DNA of 64,000 nt, taken from NCBI GenBank assembly GCA_958439425.1, contig CAUBVH010000012.1, positions 1 through 64,000 of the forward strand, given 5' to 3'. Each line of letters opens with the position of its first letter. Positions within the stretch are counted from its first letter, which is position 1. The notes below the pieces were generated by a model. It did not search any database and was not told the origin of the DNA. It saw only the letters and a program-made list of their open reading frames with translations. The translations under genes and the position numbers were made by a program. This document shows, in pieces, positions 8,840-17,678 of this stretch. This DNA comes from an uncultured Collinsella sp. Its GTDB lineage: Bacteria; Actinomycetota; Coriobacteriia; Coriobacteriales; Coriobacteriaceae.

Positions 8840-9154
8840 AGGTGGACCCCTTTCGAACTACGGGGCCCCGATTGCTAGGACCTACAGAAGGGTGCGACAA
8901 GCACACAACGTTTAGGAACACTCGGGAGCCGACAGATACTAATGTGACGCTTATGCAATCACGTTCGTATAGGTTACGGGGAAATCATTTCGATTTCAAG
9001 CGCGAACTGCGATTTTTTACTCGTATGGAGACTTTTTCGCAATCTTGTGGACGACCGTCTCCGTAAGTTGACGATAAGCCGTTAGGCATACGGCTTTGGG
9101 GTAAAGTATCCGGAACCAACGATTCTGGAACGTTATTTCGAGAAAGGTGCTCGC
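8840..9154. other. Divergent intergenic region, no gene seen
   Basis: The 315 bases between the divergent rpsA and HAD genes should hold both promoters. I see no convincing -35/-10 pair with normal spacing on either strand and no open frame of note. A short hairpin (AAGCCGT 9076-9082 with ACGGCTT 9090-9096) lies upstream of the HAD gene. Confidence 0.5.
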
Positions 9155-9913
9155 GTGCTCAAAGCAGTCGTTTTCGATATGGACGAGACGCTTCTTAGCA
9201 TCAACCTCAACGCGTTCATCCTTCGCTATTTTAAGGATGTCTCGTCGATGCTCGCGGATATCGGGCGCCGCAGCCGCGGTGGCACGATGGCGCGCCTCGG
9301 CACCATCCTGGTCGACCTCAACGCCAATCGCCGCAGCGGCACGGATAATCGCACCAATCTTGAGTTCTACCGCACCGAGGTCGAGCGCAGGTGCGGCATC
9401 TGCCTTTCCGATCCTATCATCTACGAGGCGTTTACCTACTACGACCGCGAAGTTCTCCCGCATAAGAATGACGACGTCATCAACGCCCACGCCATGCCGG
9501 GCGCACACGCCGCGCTTCAGGCCGTACAGGACGCAGGGCTGCGCTGCGCGCTCTTCACCAACCCCAGCTTTCCGCAGGGGGCCATCGAGTGCCGCATGGG
9601 TTGGGGCGACCTGGCCGACGCCCCCTTTGAGCTCGTCACGCACATGGGAAACACCACCCGCTGCAAGCCCGATGCCACCTACTATCTAGAGCAGCTTCAG
9701 GTGATGGGGCTCGAGCCGCACGAGGTCCTTATGGTGGGCAACGATCCCAAACGCGACTTCCCGTCCCCCGATTGCGGCATCCAAACCGCCTTTGTGGGCC
9801 AGGGCAAGCCCAGCCGAGCCACCTGGCGCGGAACCATGGAAGACTTCGCCCGCGACTTCAACGCCGTAGTAGAAGCCTTCTACGAACACCAAGTAGCCGA
9901 CGAACTGTCGTAA
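9155..9913 (+). CDS. HAD-superfamily hydrolase
   Basis: A 252-residue haloacid dehalogenase-type phosphatase. The catalytic motif I DMDET is at residues 8-12, motif II is the threonine in LFTNPS near residue 130, the motif III lysine is in RCKPDATYY near 170, and motif IV is GNDPKRD near 192. A helical cap sits between motifs I and II (C1 type). The substrate cannot be told from sequence. The start is GTG, with GAGAAAGG upstream. A structured repeat element begins 25 bases after the stop. Confidence 0.88.
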   Translation: MLKAVVFDMDETLLSINLNAFILRYFKDVSSMLADIGRRSRGGTMARLGTILVDLNANRRSGTDNRTNLEFYRTEVERRCGICLSDPIIYEAFTYYDREVLPHKNDDVINAHAMPGAHAALQAVQDAGLRCALFTNPSFPQGAIECRMGWGDLADAPFELVTHMGNTTRCKPDATYYLEQLQVMGLEPHEVLMVGNDPKRDFPSPDCGIQTAFVGQGKPSRATWRGTMEDFARDFNAVVEAFYEHQVADELS

Positions 9914-9938
9914 GGCCCCATGCCTAAAAGAAAATAAC

Positions 9939-10107
9939 GCCGCAGGTTGAGCATAAGTCAGCGAAAACGCCCCTAAGCGGGCAATGTGCCTTGAAAGAGG
10001 AGGGCATAGGCCTTCTGGCCATGCCCGACGATTGAAAGGCAGATTGCCGCTTAGGGACGTTTGCAGCGTCGGCTAGCTACGCGGTTTGGTAAAACCGCGT
10101 AGCTAGC
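9939..10107 (-). repeat. Structured repeat element, copy 1 (possible RNA)
   Basis: A 169-nt element with three nested or adjacent helices. Helix A pairs 9966-9979 with 10048-10061 (one mismatch) and continues through 9981-9984/10044-10047. Helix B pairs 9987-9992 with 10036-10041. An inner hairpin, 10002-10026, is GGGCAT and GGCC around a TTCT loop with one bulged A. A separate hairpin, 10072-10107, has 16-bp arms around GGTA. Core sequences match the copy at 62357-62521 almost exactly, while the helix sequences differ but still pair. The single A-helix mismatch becomes a G-U pair on the minus strand, and the neighbouring minus-strand gene reads straight into it, so I favour the minus strand. 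Confidence 0.8.
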
Positions 10108-11422
10108 AAACCCGTGTTTTGCCGATCATAATGTTGAGGATCTCGACGTCGGTGTCCTTCATGCCCACGCGGCCCACGTAGCCCATGCTGGCAATCGTCT
10201 GCTCGACGGTATCCTGGATCAAACCCTCGCCGGCACGGAAGCCACGCCCCTGCATGGCCATGTCATGTCCCAGAATCGCAGCATCAACGGCAGCCGAAAT
10301 CTTGGCGGCACAGCTCGCCTTGGCGCCATCGCACACGATGCCGCCAACGTTACCGAGCGTGTTCGAAACCGTCGCGCCAATCTGCTCGCGCGTGCCACCG
10401 CACAGCCAGGTAATCGCAGCGCCGGCGCCGCACGCGGCACAGATAGCACCGCAAAACGCCGAGAGCGCACCAATATAGCTCTTGATATGCACGGCGATAA
10501 GATCGGACAGCATCACGGCGCGCACCAGGCGCTCGTGGTCGCAGCGCAGGTATTCGGCATACTCCATGACAGGCAAGGCGCAGGTAATGCCCTGATTGCC
10601 CGAGCCGCACACAATGGCGACCGGCAGCGCGCAGCCGTTCATGCGGGCGTCGGACCCGGCGGCCGCACGGGCACGGGCACGGCAGGCGACGTCATCGGCA
10701 CGAGCGCCCAGCAGCGTACGGCCCACCTCGGCGCCCCAAGCGTGCGCGAGGCCCTCGGCACTGATCGCGCCGTTCAGCTCAATCTGACGCTCAACGGCAG
10801 CGCGGGCGCCCTCAATGTCGCCGTCCTCGATAAAGTCGATGATGGACTCAATCGACATGGGCGTATCGGCGTTATCTGCCGCCCGCTCGGCCACCACGCG
10901 CTCGGCGCAGGCGGCGCACTCCCCCGCCGACTTGCCGCATACCGGAATACCATCGAGCGTATGGCACGTGACATTAGTGTGGTGATCGGTAATCTCGACG
11001 ACCGCGGTATGGCCCCCGGCCGTCGCAGTCACCTTGATGTAGAGGTTGGGCACACCCTCGACAAGCGACACATCGCAGTAGCCAGCGTCGGCGAGGAGCT
11101 CGGCCACGCGAGCGCGGTCTTCATCGTTAACGCTCTCGAGCACCTCGAGCGCGCTCTTAGCGTCGCCGCCCACGGCACCCAGCACGGCCGCGGCTTCAAT
11201 ACCGTGCATACCGCCCGAGTTGGGCACGGTCACGCTCTTAACGTTCTTGATAATGTTGCCCGAGCAGGCAACATCCATATGATCGGGTTCGCAACCGAGC
11301 GTCTGGCTCGCCAGCGCCGCTGCATAGGCAACGGCAATGGGCTCGGTGCAGCCGAGTGCACAGACAAGCTCGCGGTTCAAAACATCGCAAAACGCGGCAT
11401 CACGGATGGAATCGGTAGGCAT
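10103..11422 (-). CDS. L-cysteine desulfidase / serine dehydratase alpha family (UPF0597, CyuA/YhaM type)
   Basis: A 439-residue protein of the UPF0597 family, related to the alpha subunit of iron-sulfur L-serine dehydratase. The conserved LGCTEPIAVAYA is at residues 23-34, and later cysteines (for example VCDGAKASC near 358) fit ligands of an oxygen-sensitive [4Fe-4S] cluster. Family members break L-cysteine to pyruvate, ammonia and sulfide under anaerobic conditions. AGGAGA precedes the ATG. Its stop codon lies inside the right arm of the 10072-10107 hairpin of the structured element, so its mRNA must carry that structure. No cyuP-like transporter is adjacent. Confidence 0.85.
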   Translation of the reverse strand: MPTDSIRDAAFCDVLNRELVCALGCTEPIAVAYAAALASQTLGCEPDHMDVACSGNIIKNVKSVTVPNSGGMHGIEAAAVLGAVGGDAKSALEVLESVNDEDRARVAELLADAGYCDVSLVEGVPNLYIKVTATAGGHTAVVEITDHHTNVTCHTLDGIPVCGKSAGECAACAERVVAERAADNADTPMSIESIIDFIEDGDIEGARAAVERQIELNGAISAEGLAHAWGAEVGRTLLGARADDVACRARARAAAGSDARMNGCALPVAIVCGSGNQGITCALPVMEYAEYLRCDHERLVRAVMLSDLIAVHIKSYIGALSAFCGAICAACGAGAAITWLCGGTREQIGATVSNTLGNVGGIVCDGAKASCAAKISAAVDAAILGHDMAMQGRGFRAGEGLIQDTVEQTIASMGYVGRVGMKDTDVEILNIMIGKTRVC

Positions 11423-11693
11423 AGGTATCTCCTGCTTGCATAACGGGCTGGACTCTCAAAAAAGTTGGCTCCTTTATTTGATAACAATGCATCAAAAACC
11501 GCAACCATGGTTCCGGCGGACGGCGCTCAAGCACAAACTGGCGGCATTCATTCATGAAAAGCGGGTCTTGTTGCCTGCTAAAGCGTTTGATCAAAAAACG
11601 CCCGAGCGTTTACACAAAAGTCGCGCTATCATGCAGTCGAACGCGGTAAACACCTTTAGCATTTGCGCCGCACAGACCAGAGAGGAACCATCT

Positions 11694-12161
11694 ATGAAGA
11701 TCGGTATCGGTAACGACCACGCCGCCGTCGAGCTCAAGAACATCATTTCCGAGCACCTGAAGGAGCGCGGCTGCGAGGTCGTGAACTTTGGCACCGACAC
11801 CTCCGAGAGCTTTGACTACCCCATCGCCGGCTACAAGGTGGGTAAGGCCGTTGCCAACGGCGACGTCGACCTGGGCATCCTGATCTGCGGTACCGGCGTC
11901 GGGATCAGCCTGGCTGCCAACAAGGTCGAGGGCGTACGCGCCGTCGTGTGCTCCGAGCCCTTCAGCGCCAAGCTCTCCCGCATGCACAACAACACCAACG
12001 TGCTCGCCTTTGGCGCCCGCGTCGTTGGCTCCGAGCTCGCTAAGATGATCGTCGACGAGTGGCTCGACGCCGAGTTCGAGGGCGGCCGCCACGAGCGTCG
12101 CGTCAACCTCCTCAACGAGATCGACCAGACCCGCGGCCTTAAGGTCGTCGACGAGGCCTAA
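11694..12161 (+). CDS. rpiB: Ribose-5-phosphate isomerase B
   Basis: A 155-residue RpiB/LacA/LacB sugar-phosphate isomerase that interconverts ribose 5-phosphate and ribulose 5-phosphate in the pentose phosphate pathway. Typical features are the N-terminal GNDHAAVELK, the active-site segment ILICGTGVGISLAANK near residue 63, and the MHNNTNVLAFG strand near 101. The open frame starts at 11337, but AGAGGAA lies before the ATG at 11694 and the protein begins there as in other RpiB. A strong terminator follows. Confidence 0.92.
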   Translation: MKIGIGNDHAAVELKNIISEHLKERGCEVVNFGTDTSESFDYPIAGYKVGKAVANGDVDLGILICGTGVGISLAANKVEGVRAVVCSEPFSAKLSRMHNNTNVLAFGARVVGSELAKMIVDEWLDAEFEGGRHERRVNLLNEIDQTRGLKVVDEA

Positions 12162-12187
12162 GCCGCTCAGCGCCACATGCCAACAGC

Positions 12188-12226
12188 AAGGGGCCCGCTC
12201 GGAGCACATGTCCGAGCGGGCCCCTT
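12188..12226 (+). terminator. Terminator of rpiB
   Basis: Perfect 16-bp arms (AAGGGGCCCGCTCGGA and complement) around a 7-nt loop. A T-rich stretch (TTCTTAG...CTTTTT) lies downstream. Confidence 0.8.
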
Positions 12227-12245
12227 CTTAGTAGCTTTTTGAATA

Positions 12246-12279
12246 AAAAGAGCGCCGCGGATGGAGTTCCGCGGCGCCC
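12246..12279 (-). terminator. Terminator of ndk
   Basis: On the minus strand a 10-bp GC stem (GCGCCGCGGA type) with a 6-nt loop is followed by TCTTTTTATT. It lies about 40 bases after the ndk stop. Confidence 0.85.
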
Positions 12280-12317
12280 AAGCCACACGCTAACAGCTTT
12301 AAGGAGTCAAAGCTGGT

Positions 12318-12722
12318 TTAGCCAAAGAAGCGCTTGATCTCGATCTCGGCGTTCTCCAGGCAGTCGGAGCCGTGAATCACGTTGGCGTTGACATCGACGG
12401 CGAAGTCGCCGCGGATGGTGCCGGGCGCAGCATCAAGCGGGTTGGTAGCGCCCATAAGGGTGCGCATCTTGGAAACAGCGGAGAGACCGGAAACGACCAT
12501 CTTGACGACCGGACCGCTCGTCATAAAGTCGCAGAGACCGCCAAAGAAGGGCTTGTCGGCCAGATGGGCGTAGTGCTCCTCGACGGTAGCGCGCTCGAGC
12601 GTGGTCATCTCCATGCGCTCGATGACAAGGCCGCTACGCTCAATACGAGCAACGATCTCGCCGATCTTGCGATCGCGCACCGCGTCGGGCTTAATCATGA
12701 TGAAGGTCTTCTCGATAGCCAT
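12318..12722 (-). CDS. ndk: Nucleoside diphosphate kinase
   Basis: A 134-residue enzyme that transfers the gamma phosphate between nucleoside triphosphates and diphosphates. The catalytic histidine is in NVIHGSD (near residue 115), and the N-terminal TFIMIKPDAVRDRKIG is the Kpn/nucleotide region. The length is normal. I placed the start at the ATG at 12722, with AAAGG seven to eight bases before it, rather than the in-frame start at 12764. A single-gene unit with its own terminator. Confidence 0.94.
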   Translation of the reverse strand: MAIEKTFIMIKPDAVRDRKIGEIVARIERSGLVIERMEMTTLERATVEEHYAHLADKPFFGGLCDFMTSGPVVKMVVSGLSAVSKMRTLMGATNPLDAAPGTIRGDFAVDVNANVIHGSDCLENAEIEIKRFFG

Positions 12723-13106
12723 AAGGTAGCCTTTCAAGTAGGTTCGCGCGTGCCCAAGTCCCATTCCGGCACCCGCCTGGACTGCATCGTAACAGAGTTT
12801 TAGCTGCAGTTAAACAAAAAGCTGTTTATTGAAACGCTGCAATTTATTAAAGCGCTCCATATGTGTCACTTCTGTTTCGAAGCCCGATTAGAGTACCATC
12901 CGACCGCTCATCAACCACATGGAACAGAGCGGGCGGTCGGTTGCCACCCGCGAACGTACCCCCTTCACAACCTGCCCAAAGGTCCTACAGAAGTTCTCGA
13001 CAAGCCCCTCCCCCATAGCAGCAAAATAGGGGCGCCCGCATCAGCAGACGCCCGTAAAGCTAAAACGATTTATCAATAAATGGACAATACGTCTTCAGCC
13101 AAACCT
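12723..13106. other. Intergenic region upstream of ndk, no gene seen
   Basis: These 384 bases hold the ndk promoter region and the argH terminator (13024-13053). An imperfect hairpin, with CCGACCGCTC pairing to GAGCGGGCGGTCGG, spans about 12898-12940. A 72-codon plus-strand frame here has no ribosome site and atypical composition, so I do not call it. Confidence 0.5.
13024..13053 (-). terminator. Terminator of argH
   Basis: On the minus strand GGGCGTCTGC pairs with GCGGGCGCCC (two G-U pairs) around TGAT and is followed by CTATTTT. It lies about 55 bases after the argH stop. Confidence 0.7.
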
Positions 13107-14537
13107 CTACTTTGCCCCGTGACCCATCTCGACAACCTTGGTTAGCGATCCAAACACGCCTTCGTCGGCCACGAGCTGCGCCTCGGCACGCTGCAGCTGC
13201 ACGGCAACGGCGGCAGGGGCGGTACCGCCCTCGGTCGTGCGCGCGGCGACAATCGACGGGATATCGAGCGCCTCGGTAATATCGCGCTCAAAGAGCAGGC
13301 TTGCCTCCTGGAACACCTCAAACGGCAGGTCCTCAAGATTGCAGCCGCGCTTCTCACACATCAGGACCAGGTGCCCCACCACGGCATGTGCCTCGCGGAA
13401 CGGTAGACCGCGCTTTGCCAGGTAATCGGCAACATCGGTGGCGGCAAGGTGCCCCACGCCGCACTCGCGCGCCATGGCATCCTCGTTGACGGTCCAGGTC
13501 GAAATCATTCCGGCCATAACGGACAGGCACTGCATGAGCGTGTGAGCGGTATCGAGCGCGCCCTCCTTGTCCTCCTGCAAGTCCTTGTTATAAGCGAGCG
13601 GCAGGCCCTTCATGGTTACCAGCAGCTGCATCAGGTTGCCGTACACGCGACCGCTCTTACCGCGGATAAGCTCGGCAAAGTCGGGATTCTTCTTCTGCGG
13701 CATGATGGACGAGCCGGTGGAGTAGGAGTCTGAAAGCGTGATAAAGCCAAATTCGGAGCTCGACCACAGCACGATCTCCTCGGAAAGACGCGACAGGTGC
13801 ATCGCCATGACGGATCCGGCGTAATGCAGATCGAGCAGGAAATCACGGTCGGAAACCGCATCGAGCGAGTTGGGAATCACGCCCGCAAAGCCAAGTTCGG
13901 CAGCCGTCATCTGGCGATCGAGCGGATAGCTCGTACCGGCAAGCGCGGCAGCACCCAGCGGGCAGTTGTCGGCGGCATCAAAGGCGGCCTTCAGGCGCGT
14001 AAAGTCGCGCGCGAACATCCAGGAATACGCCAGCAGATGATGCGAGAGCAGCACGGGCTGAGCGTGCTGCATATGCGTGTAGCCCGGAAGAATCACCTTG
14101 TCGTACTTCTTGGCCGCATCCACCAGCACATGGCGCAGCTCAAGATTGGCCTCCATGAGCTCCTTGGCCAGCGCCTTGACGCCCAGGCGCGTATCGGTCG
14201 CCACCTGGTCGTTGCGCGAACGCCCAGTATGCAAGCGCTTGCCAGCCTCGCCGATACGACGCGTCAGCTCGCTTTCGATGGACATATGAATGTCCTCGTC
14301 GTTGATATCAAAGGTGAAGTTGCCGGCATCGATATCCTGTTCGATTCCGGTCAGGCCCTCGGCAATCGCCTGCTCGTCCTCGGCGCTGATAATGCCCTGG
14401 GCCGCCAGCATCTTGGCATGTGCCTTAGATCCGGCGATATCCTGCTTATAGAGATGTTTGTCAACCGGCAACGACGCGCCAAACTCCTGCGTGACCTCGG
14501 CCACGCCTGCCTCAAAACGACCGCCCCAAAGAGCCAT
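13107..14537 (-). CDS. argH: Argininosuccinate lyase
   Basis: A 476-residue member of the fumarase/aspartase superfamily that splits argininosuccinate to arginine and fumarate, the last step of arginine synthesis. The superfamily signature GSSIMPQKKNPD is present at about residues 280-291, and the TGRSRNDQVATD substrate segment is near 111. The in-frame ATG at 14612 is less likely, because AAAGGGG sits eight bases before the ATG at 14537 and the sequence MALWGGRFEAG is the normal ArgH start. It lies downstream of argG on the same strand, but a hairpin and a small frame separate them. Confidence 0.94.
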   Translation of the reverse strand: MALWGGRFEAGVAEVTQEFGASLPVDKHLYKQDIAGSKAHAKMLAAQGIISAEDEQAIAEGLTGIEQDIDAGNFTFDINDEDIHMSIESELTRRIGEAGKRLHTGRSRNDQVATDTRLGVKALAKELMEANLELRHVLVDAAKKYDKVILPGYTHMQHAQPVLLSHHLLAYSWMFARDFTRLKAAFDAADNCPLGAAALAGTSYPLDRQMTAAELGFAGVIPNSLDAVSDRDFLLDLHYAGSVMAMHLSRLSEEIVLWSSSEFGFITLSDSYSTGSSIMPQKKNPDFAELIRGKSGRVYGNLMQLLVTMKGLPLAYNKDLQEDKEGALDTAHTLMQCLSVMAGMISTWTVNEDAMARECGVGHLAATDVADYLAKRGLPFREAHAVVGHLVLMCEKRGCNLEDLPFEVFQEASLLFERDITEALDIPSIVAARTTEGGTAPAAVAVQLQRAEAQLVADEGVFGSLTKVVEMGHGAK

Positions 14538-14655
14538 GGAACCGTCCCCTTTCATCAAATCCCAAAACAAGCGCCCAAAGCAATGCGCCCTGTCGCTAAA
14601 GCGATTTCTCAACCGCTAGTTTTGCATATTCCCCACCATGTGCGAGGCCATATAG

Positions 14656-14826
14656 CTAATTTGCAAAGAAGTGACGCGCCATGCACTTGGCGCCCAACGT
14701 CTCCCTCCGGATGTTGCCCTGCGAACCATCGATCCAGGCCTTTAGGCTCATAGGAACGTCCTCGACCTTTGCAGCATCGAACTCGGGCGCGAGGGCAAGT
14801 AAAGCATGCGCGATAGCATTGAACAT
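14656..14826 (-). CDS. Small hypothetical protein between argG and argH
   Basis: A 56-residue frame that starts at an ATG with GGGGAG eight bases upstream. The product is MFNAIAHALLALAPEFDAAK followed by a mixed-charge segment and KCMARHFFAN at the end. It has no signal peptide, no clear membrane helix and no family that I recognise. Its codons resemble those of the neighbours, and the ribosome site is good, which is why I list it. It lies 119 bases upstream of argH in the same orientation, after a hairpin that may end argG. It could also be a chance frame. Confidence 0.4.
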   Translation of the reverse strand: MFNAIAHALLALAPEFDAAKVEDVPMSLKAWIDGSQGNIRRETLGAKCMARHFFAN

Positions 14827-14876
14827 AATGGATACTCCCCATATATATAGGCGCAGGGCCGTCAAATTGATAGGAG

Positions 14877-14906
14877 GAGCCCCGCCGGACAACCCCGGCG
14901 GGGCTC
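14877..14906. terminator. GC-rich hairpin after argG
   Basis: Perfect 12-bp arms (GAGCCCCGCCGG and complement) around a 6-nt loop. No good T-run follows on the minus strand, so termination of argG here is possible but weakly supported. Confidence 0.5.
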
Positions 14907-15059
14907 GGACTCAGCCGCAGACGCGGCATCATATATGCGGGCGGAACGTAGGGGCCACCGATGTTAAGAAGTGTCAGCAAGCATAACGAAAGGTAGGGAC
15001 CCCATGCGCCCGTTATGTATCACGCGGATGGGCCGCGCGGATACCAAAGGAAGGAGGCG

Positions 15060-16286
15060 CTAGGCCTGGGCGGCAGCAGAGCTGGGGCCCTGGACCTTAG
15101 CCCACGTCTTGAGCGACAGCGTATCGATCTCGATAAAGCCGGCGCTGGCCTTCTCGTCAAACGTAGTGTCGCGGTCGTAGGTAGCCAGACCGTAGTCATA
15201 CAGGCTAAACGGGCTCTTGCGGCCGACGACATGGCAGTTGCCCTTAAAGAACTTCAGACGGACGGTGCCGGTCACGAACTTCTGGGTGTCGGCCATAAAG
15301 GCATCGAGCGCGTTTTTGAGCGGGCTGTACCACTGGCCGTTGTACACGGCGGTGGCCCAATCCTGCTCGAGCTTAATCTTGGTCTTGAGCAGGTCGCCCT
15401 CGACGCAGATGTCCTCGAGCGCCTTGTGGGCGGTGATGAGCGTCAGGGCGCCAGGAACCTCGTAGCACTCGCGACTCTTGAGGCCCACCAGACGATCCTC
15501 GACCAGGTCGAGACGGCCAAAACCGTTGTCACCTGAAATCTTGTTGAGGGCGATGACGATCTCGGAGAGTTTCATCTTCTTGCCATCGACGGCGACGGGC
15601 TTGCCCGCCTCAAACTCAATCTCGGTGTAGGTCGGGGTGTCCGGCGTGTCCTCGGGGTTCTTGGTCATAACCCAGGCGTCATCGAGCGGCTCGTTCCAGG
15701 GATCCTCCAGGTGACCGCACTCGATGGCGCGACCCCACAGGTTGTCGTCGATGGAATAGGGGTTGTCGTTGGCGCCCTCGGGAACCGGCACGTTGTGGGC
15801 GTGAGCATAGGCAACCTCATCGGGACGGCACTTCAGATCCCACTCGCGAACCGGGGCGATAACCTTAAGCTCGGGGTCGAGGGCCTTGACGGCAGCCTCA
15901 AAACGAACCTGGTCGTTACCCTTGCCGGTGCAGCCGTGGGCGACGTAGGTCGCGCCAAACTCGTGAGCGACCTCGACAAGCTTCTTGGCGAGCAGCGGGC
16001 GAGACAGCGCGGAGAGCAGCGGGTACTTGTTCTCGTACATGGAGTTTGCGGCGATGGCCTTAGTCAGGAACTCATCGGAGAACTCGTCGCGCAGGTCGAG
16101 CACCTGGCAATCGAGAACGCCCAGGTCAAGCGCCTTCTGCTTCTTGGCATCCAAGCCGGTCTCCTCCTGGCCCACGTTGCCGCAGACGCAAACGACATCG
16201 AGATTCTTCTCGTCCTGGAGCCACTTGACACATACGGATGTATCAAGACCACCGGAATATGCGAGAACGACTTTTTCCTTGCTCAT
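15060..16286 (-). CDS. argG: Argininosuccinate synthase
   Basis: A 408-residue enzyme that joins citrulline and aspartate with ATP to argininosuccinate. The ATP-binding PP-loop AYSGGLDTS is at residues 8-16, and GCTGKGNDQVRFE, the second signature, is near 117. The ATG at 16286 with AAAGGA eight bases before it is preferred to the upstream in-frame ATG at 16337, because MSKEKVVLAYSGG is the standard ArgG start. It precedes argH on the same strand. I found no clear ARG box in the leader. Confidence 0.94.
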   Translation of the reverse strand: MSKEKVVLAYSGGLDTSVCVKWLQDEKNLDVVCVCGNVGQEETGLDAKKQKALDLGVLDCQVLDLRDEFSDEFLTKAIAANSMYENKYPLLSALSRPLLAKKLVEVAHEFGATYVAHGCTGKGNDQVRFEAAVKALDPELKVIAPVREWDLKCRPDEVAYAHAHNVPVPEGANDNPYSIDDNLWGRAIECGHLEDPWNEPLDDAWVMTKNPEDTPDTPTYTEIEFEAGKPVAVDGKKMKLSEIVIALNKISGDNGFGRLDLVEDRLVGLKSRECYEVPGALTLITAHKALEDICVEGDLLKTKIKLEQDWATAVYNGQWYSPLKNALDAFMADTQKFVTGTVRLKFFKGNCHVVGRKSPFSLYDYGLATYDRDTTFDEKASAGFIEIDTLSLKTWAKVQGPSSAAAQA

Positions 16287-16840
16287 GGCTGTTTCCTTTC
16301 GCCCTTGGTAGCTAGTTAGAACATCGGTCAGTTGCAAGTCATTTCGAGGTCAAAAAACCGTGCAATATCAGGTTAAATAGCAAAAAGCAGCACAGCATGC
16401 CCTAGAAACATGCGTTTATATCGTGCTAAAACCCAACGACCTCAAAATGACTCTGTTGGGGCATTTCACCCCATACGAACAGAGACGATTGTTATCGTCG
16501 TCGGGAAATTGCGCGCTGGCGTCGGATGGCATTATCTGCAGTGGTGATGATCTTTACGAACTGCATCTGCCTCTCCTTTCACCTATCGCCGGGCGCAATT
16601 CTAATATCGTAAACGGTACCTTTTCTTCGGTAAGCGGTTGTATTTCCGTCTCCGTTTTCGATGATCGCTATATTACGCTAAAGTGCCCGCAGCACAAGCG
16701 ACAAATTCAAATTTCTGAAAAGTTTTTTCATTACTTTGTGAAGCGTGGTGCAAATACGCTCCGTTCCTGCGACAATACGCTCAGTTACTGGTTGATGGTT
16801 ATAACGTCTGAAACAATTTCGAAACGAAAGGCGCGCTTTT
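16287..16840. other. AT-richer divergent region, one doubtful frame
   Basis: These 554 bases separate argG from the divergent Cof-type gene and are clearly more AT-rich than the neighbours. A 152-codon plus-strand frame (16423-16881) runs through it and overlaps the next gene by 41 bases. It lacks a ribosome site, its codon use is unlike the rest of the window, and I recognise no family. I regard the region as mainly regulatory, perhaps with a degraded gene, and the frame as unproven. Confidence 0.45.
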
Positions 16841-17668
16841 ATGCAAACTTACGAATCGGACACCAATATCGGAAGCATTAAGATTCTCGCCGTCGACATG
16901 GACAAGACGCTGCTCACCGACAAGCGCGTGTTGCCGCAGGGTCTTGATGAGCGCCTGGACAAGCTCGCCGACGCAGGCATTGTATTCTGCCCCGCCAGCG
17001 GACGCCCCGCCCCCAAACTCGAGGAAATGTTCGAGAGCATTAAGAACCGCCTTGCTTTTTGTCCCGACAACGGAGCCTGCGTCATCTATCGCGGCAGCTA
17101 TATCTATAAGAGCAACATCGATGTGGCGCTGTATCAGCAGGTGCTCGCCCGTGCCTCGGAGGACCCGCGTGCCGTTCCCGTCTTGTGCTGCTACGACGAG
17201 TTCTATGTGCTCGCCCGCGACCATCAGTACCACGACGAGATCAGCGTGTACTACAACACGATCAACTACGTCGATAGCTTTGAGGGCCTTGATATCGAGT
17301 CCAACAAGATTTCGATCTTCTTCCCCGCCTACGATGCCGAGCCAGCGTTTCGCGAGGACTACAGCCCCGAGTTCTCGGACAAGCTCTACGTCACCAACGC
17401 CGGGCACGAGTGGATCGACTTCATGAACCTGGGCGTCGACAAGGGGTCGGGCGTCGCGCACCTGTGCGACCACCTGGGCATCGATATCGCCGACGCCGCC
17501 GCCGTGGGCGACACCTACAACGATATTCCCATGCTCGAGCGCGTCGGGCATAGCTTTATCGTGGACAATGCCGAGGAGCACATGAACGCGCATGCCAAGT
17601 GGCGCATTCCGAGCAACAACGACGGGGGCGTACTGACGCTCATCGACGCCATCCTGGCGGCTCGGTAG
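16841..17668 (+). CDS. Cof-type HAD hydrolase
   Basis: A 275-residue HAD phosphatase of the Cof/IIB subgroup. Motif I is DMDKTLL at residues 19-25, motif II is the serine of PASGRP near 52, and motif IV is AAVGDTYNDIPML near 222. The large C2 cap lies between motifs II and III. Members dephosphorylate sugar phosphates, FMN or other small phosphates; the substrate is not known. AAAGG precedes the ATG by nine bases. It ends just before a 129-nt nested palindrome that contains a terminator-like hairpin. Confidence 0.87.
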   Translation: MQTYESDTNIGSIKILAVDMDKTLLTDKRVLPQGLDERLDKLADAGIVFCPASGRPAPKLEEMFESIKNRLAFCPDNGACVIYRGSYIYKSNIDVALYQQVLARASEDPRAVPVLCCYDEFYVLARDHQYHDEISVYYNTINYVDSFEGLDIESNKISIFFPAYDAEPAFREDYSPEFSDKLYVTNAGHEWIDFMNLGVDKGSGVAHLCDHLGIDIADAAAVGDTYNDIPMLERVGHSFIVDNAEEHMNAHAKWRIPSNNDGGVLTLIDAILAAR

Positions 17669-17678
17669 CCGTCCCATC

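Noticed and set aside
12861..13079. Plus-strand 72-codon frame between ndk and argH
   Set aside because: No ribosome site, it overlaps the argH terminator, and its composition is not coding-like.
16423..16881. Plus-strand 152-codon frame before the Cof-type gene
   Set aside because: No ribosome site, codon use unlike the window, overlap with the next gene and no recognisable family; kept only as a note on the region.
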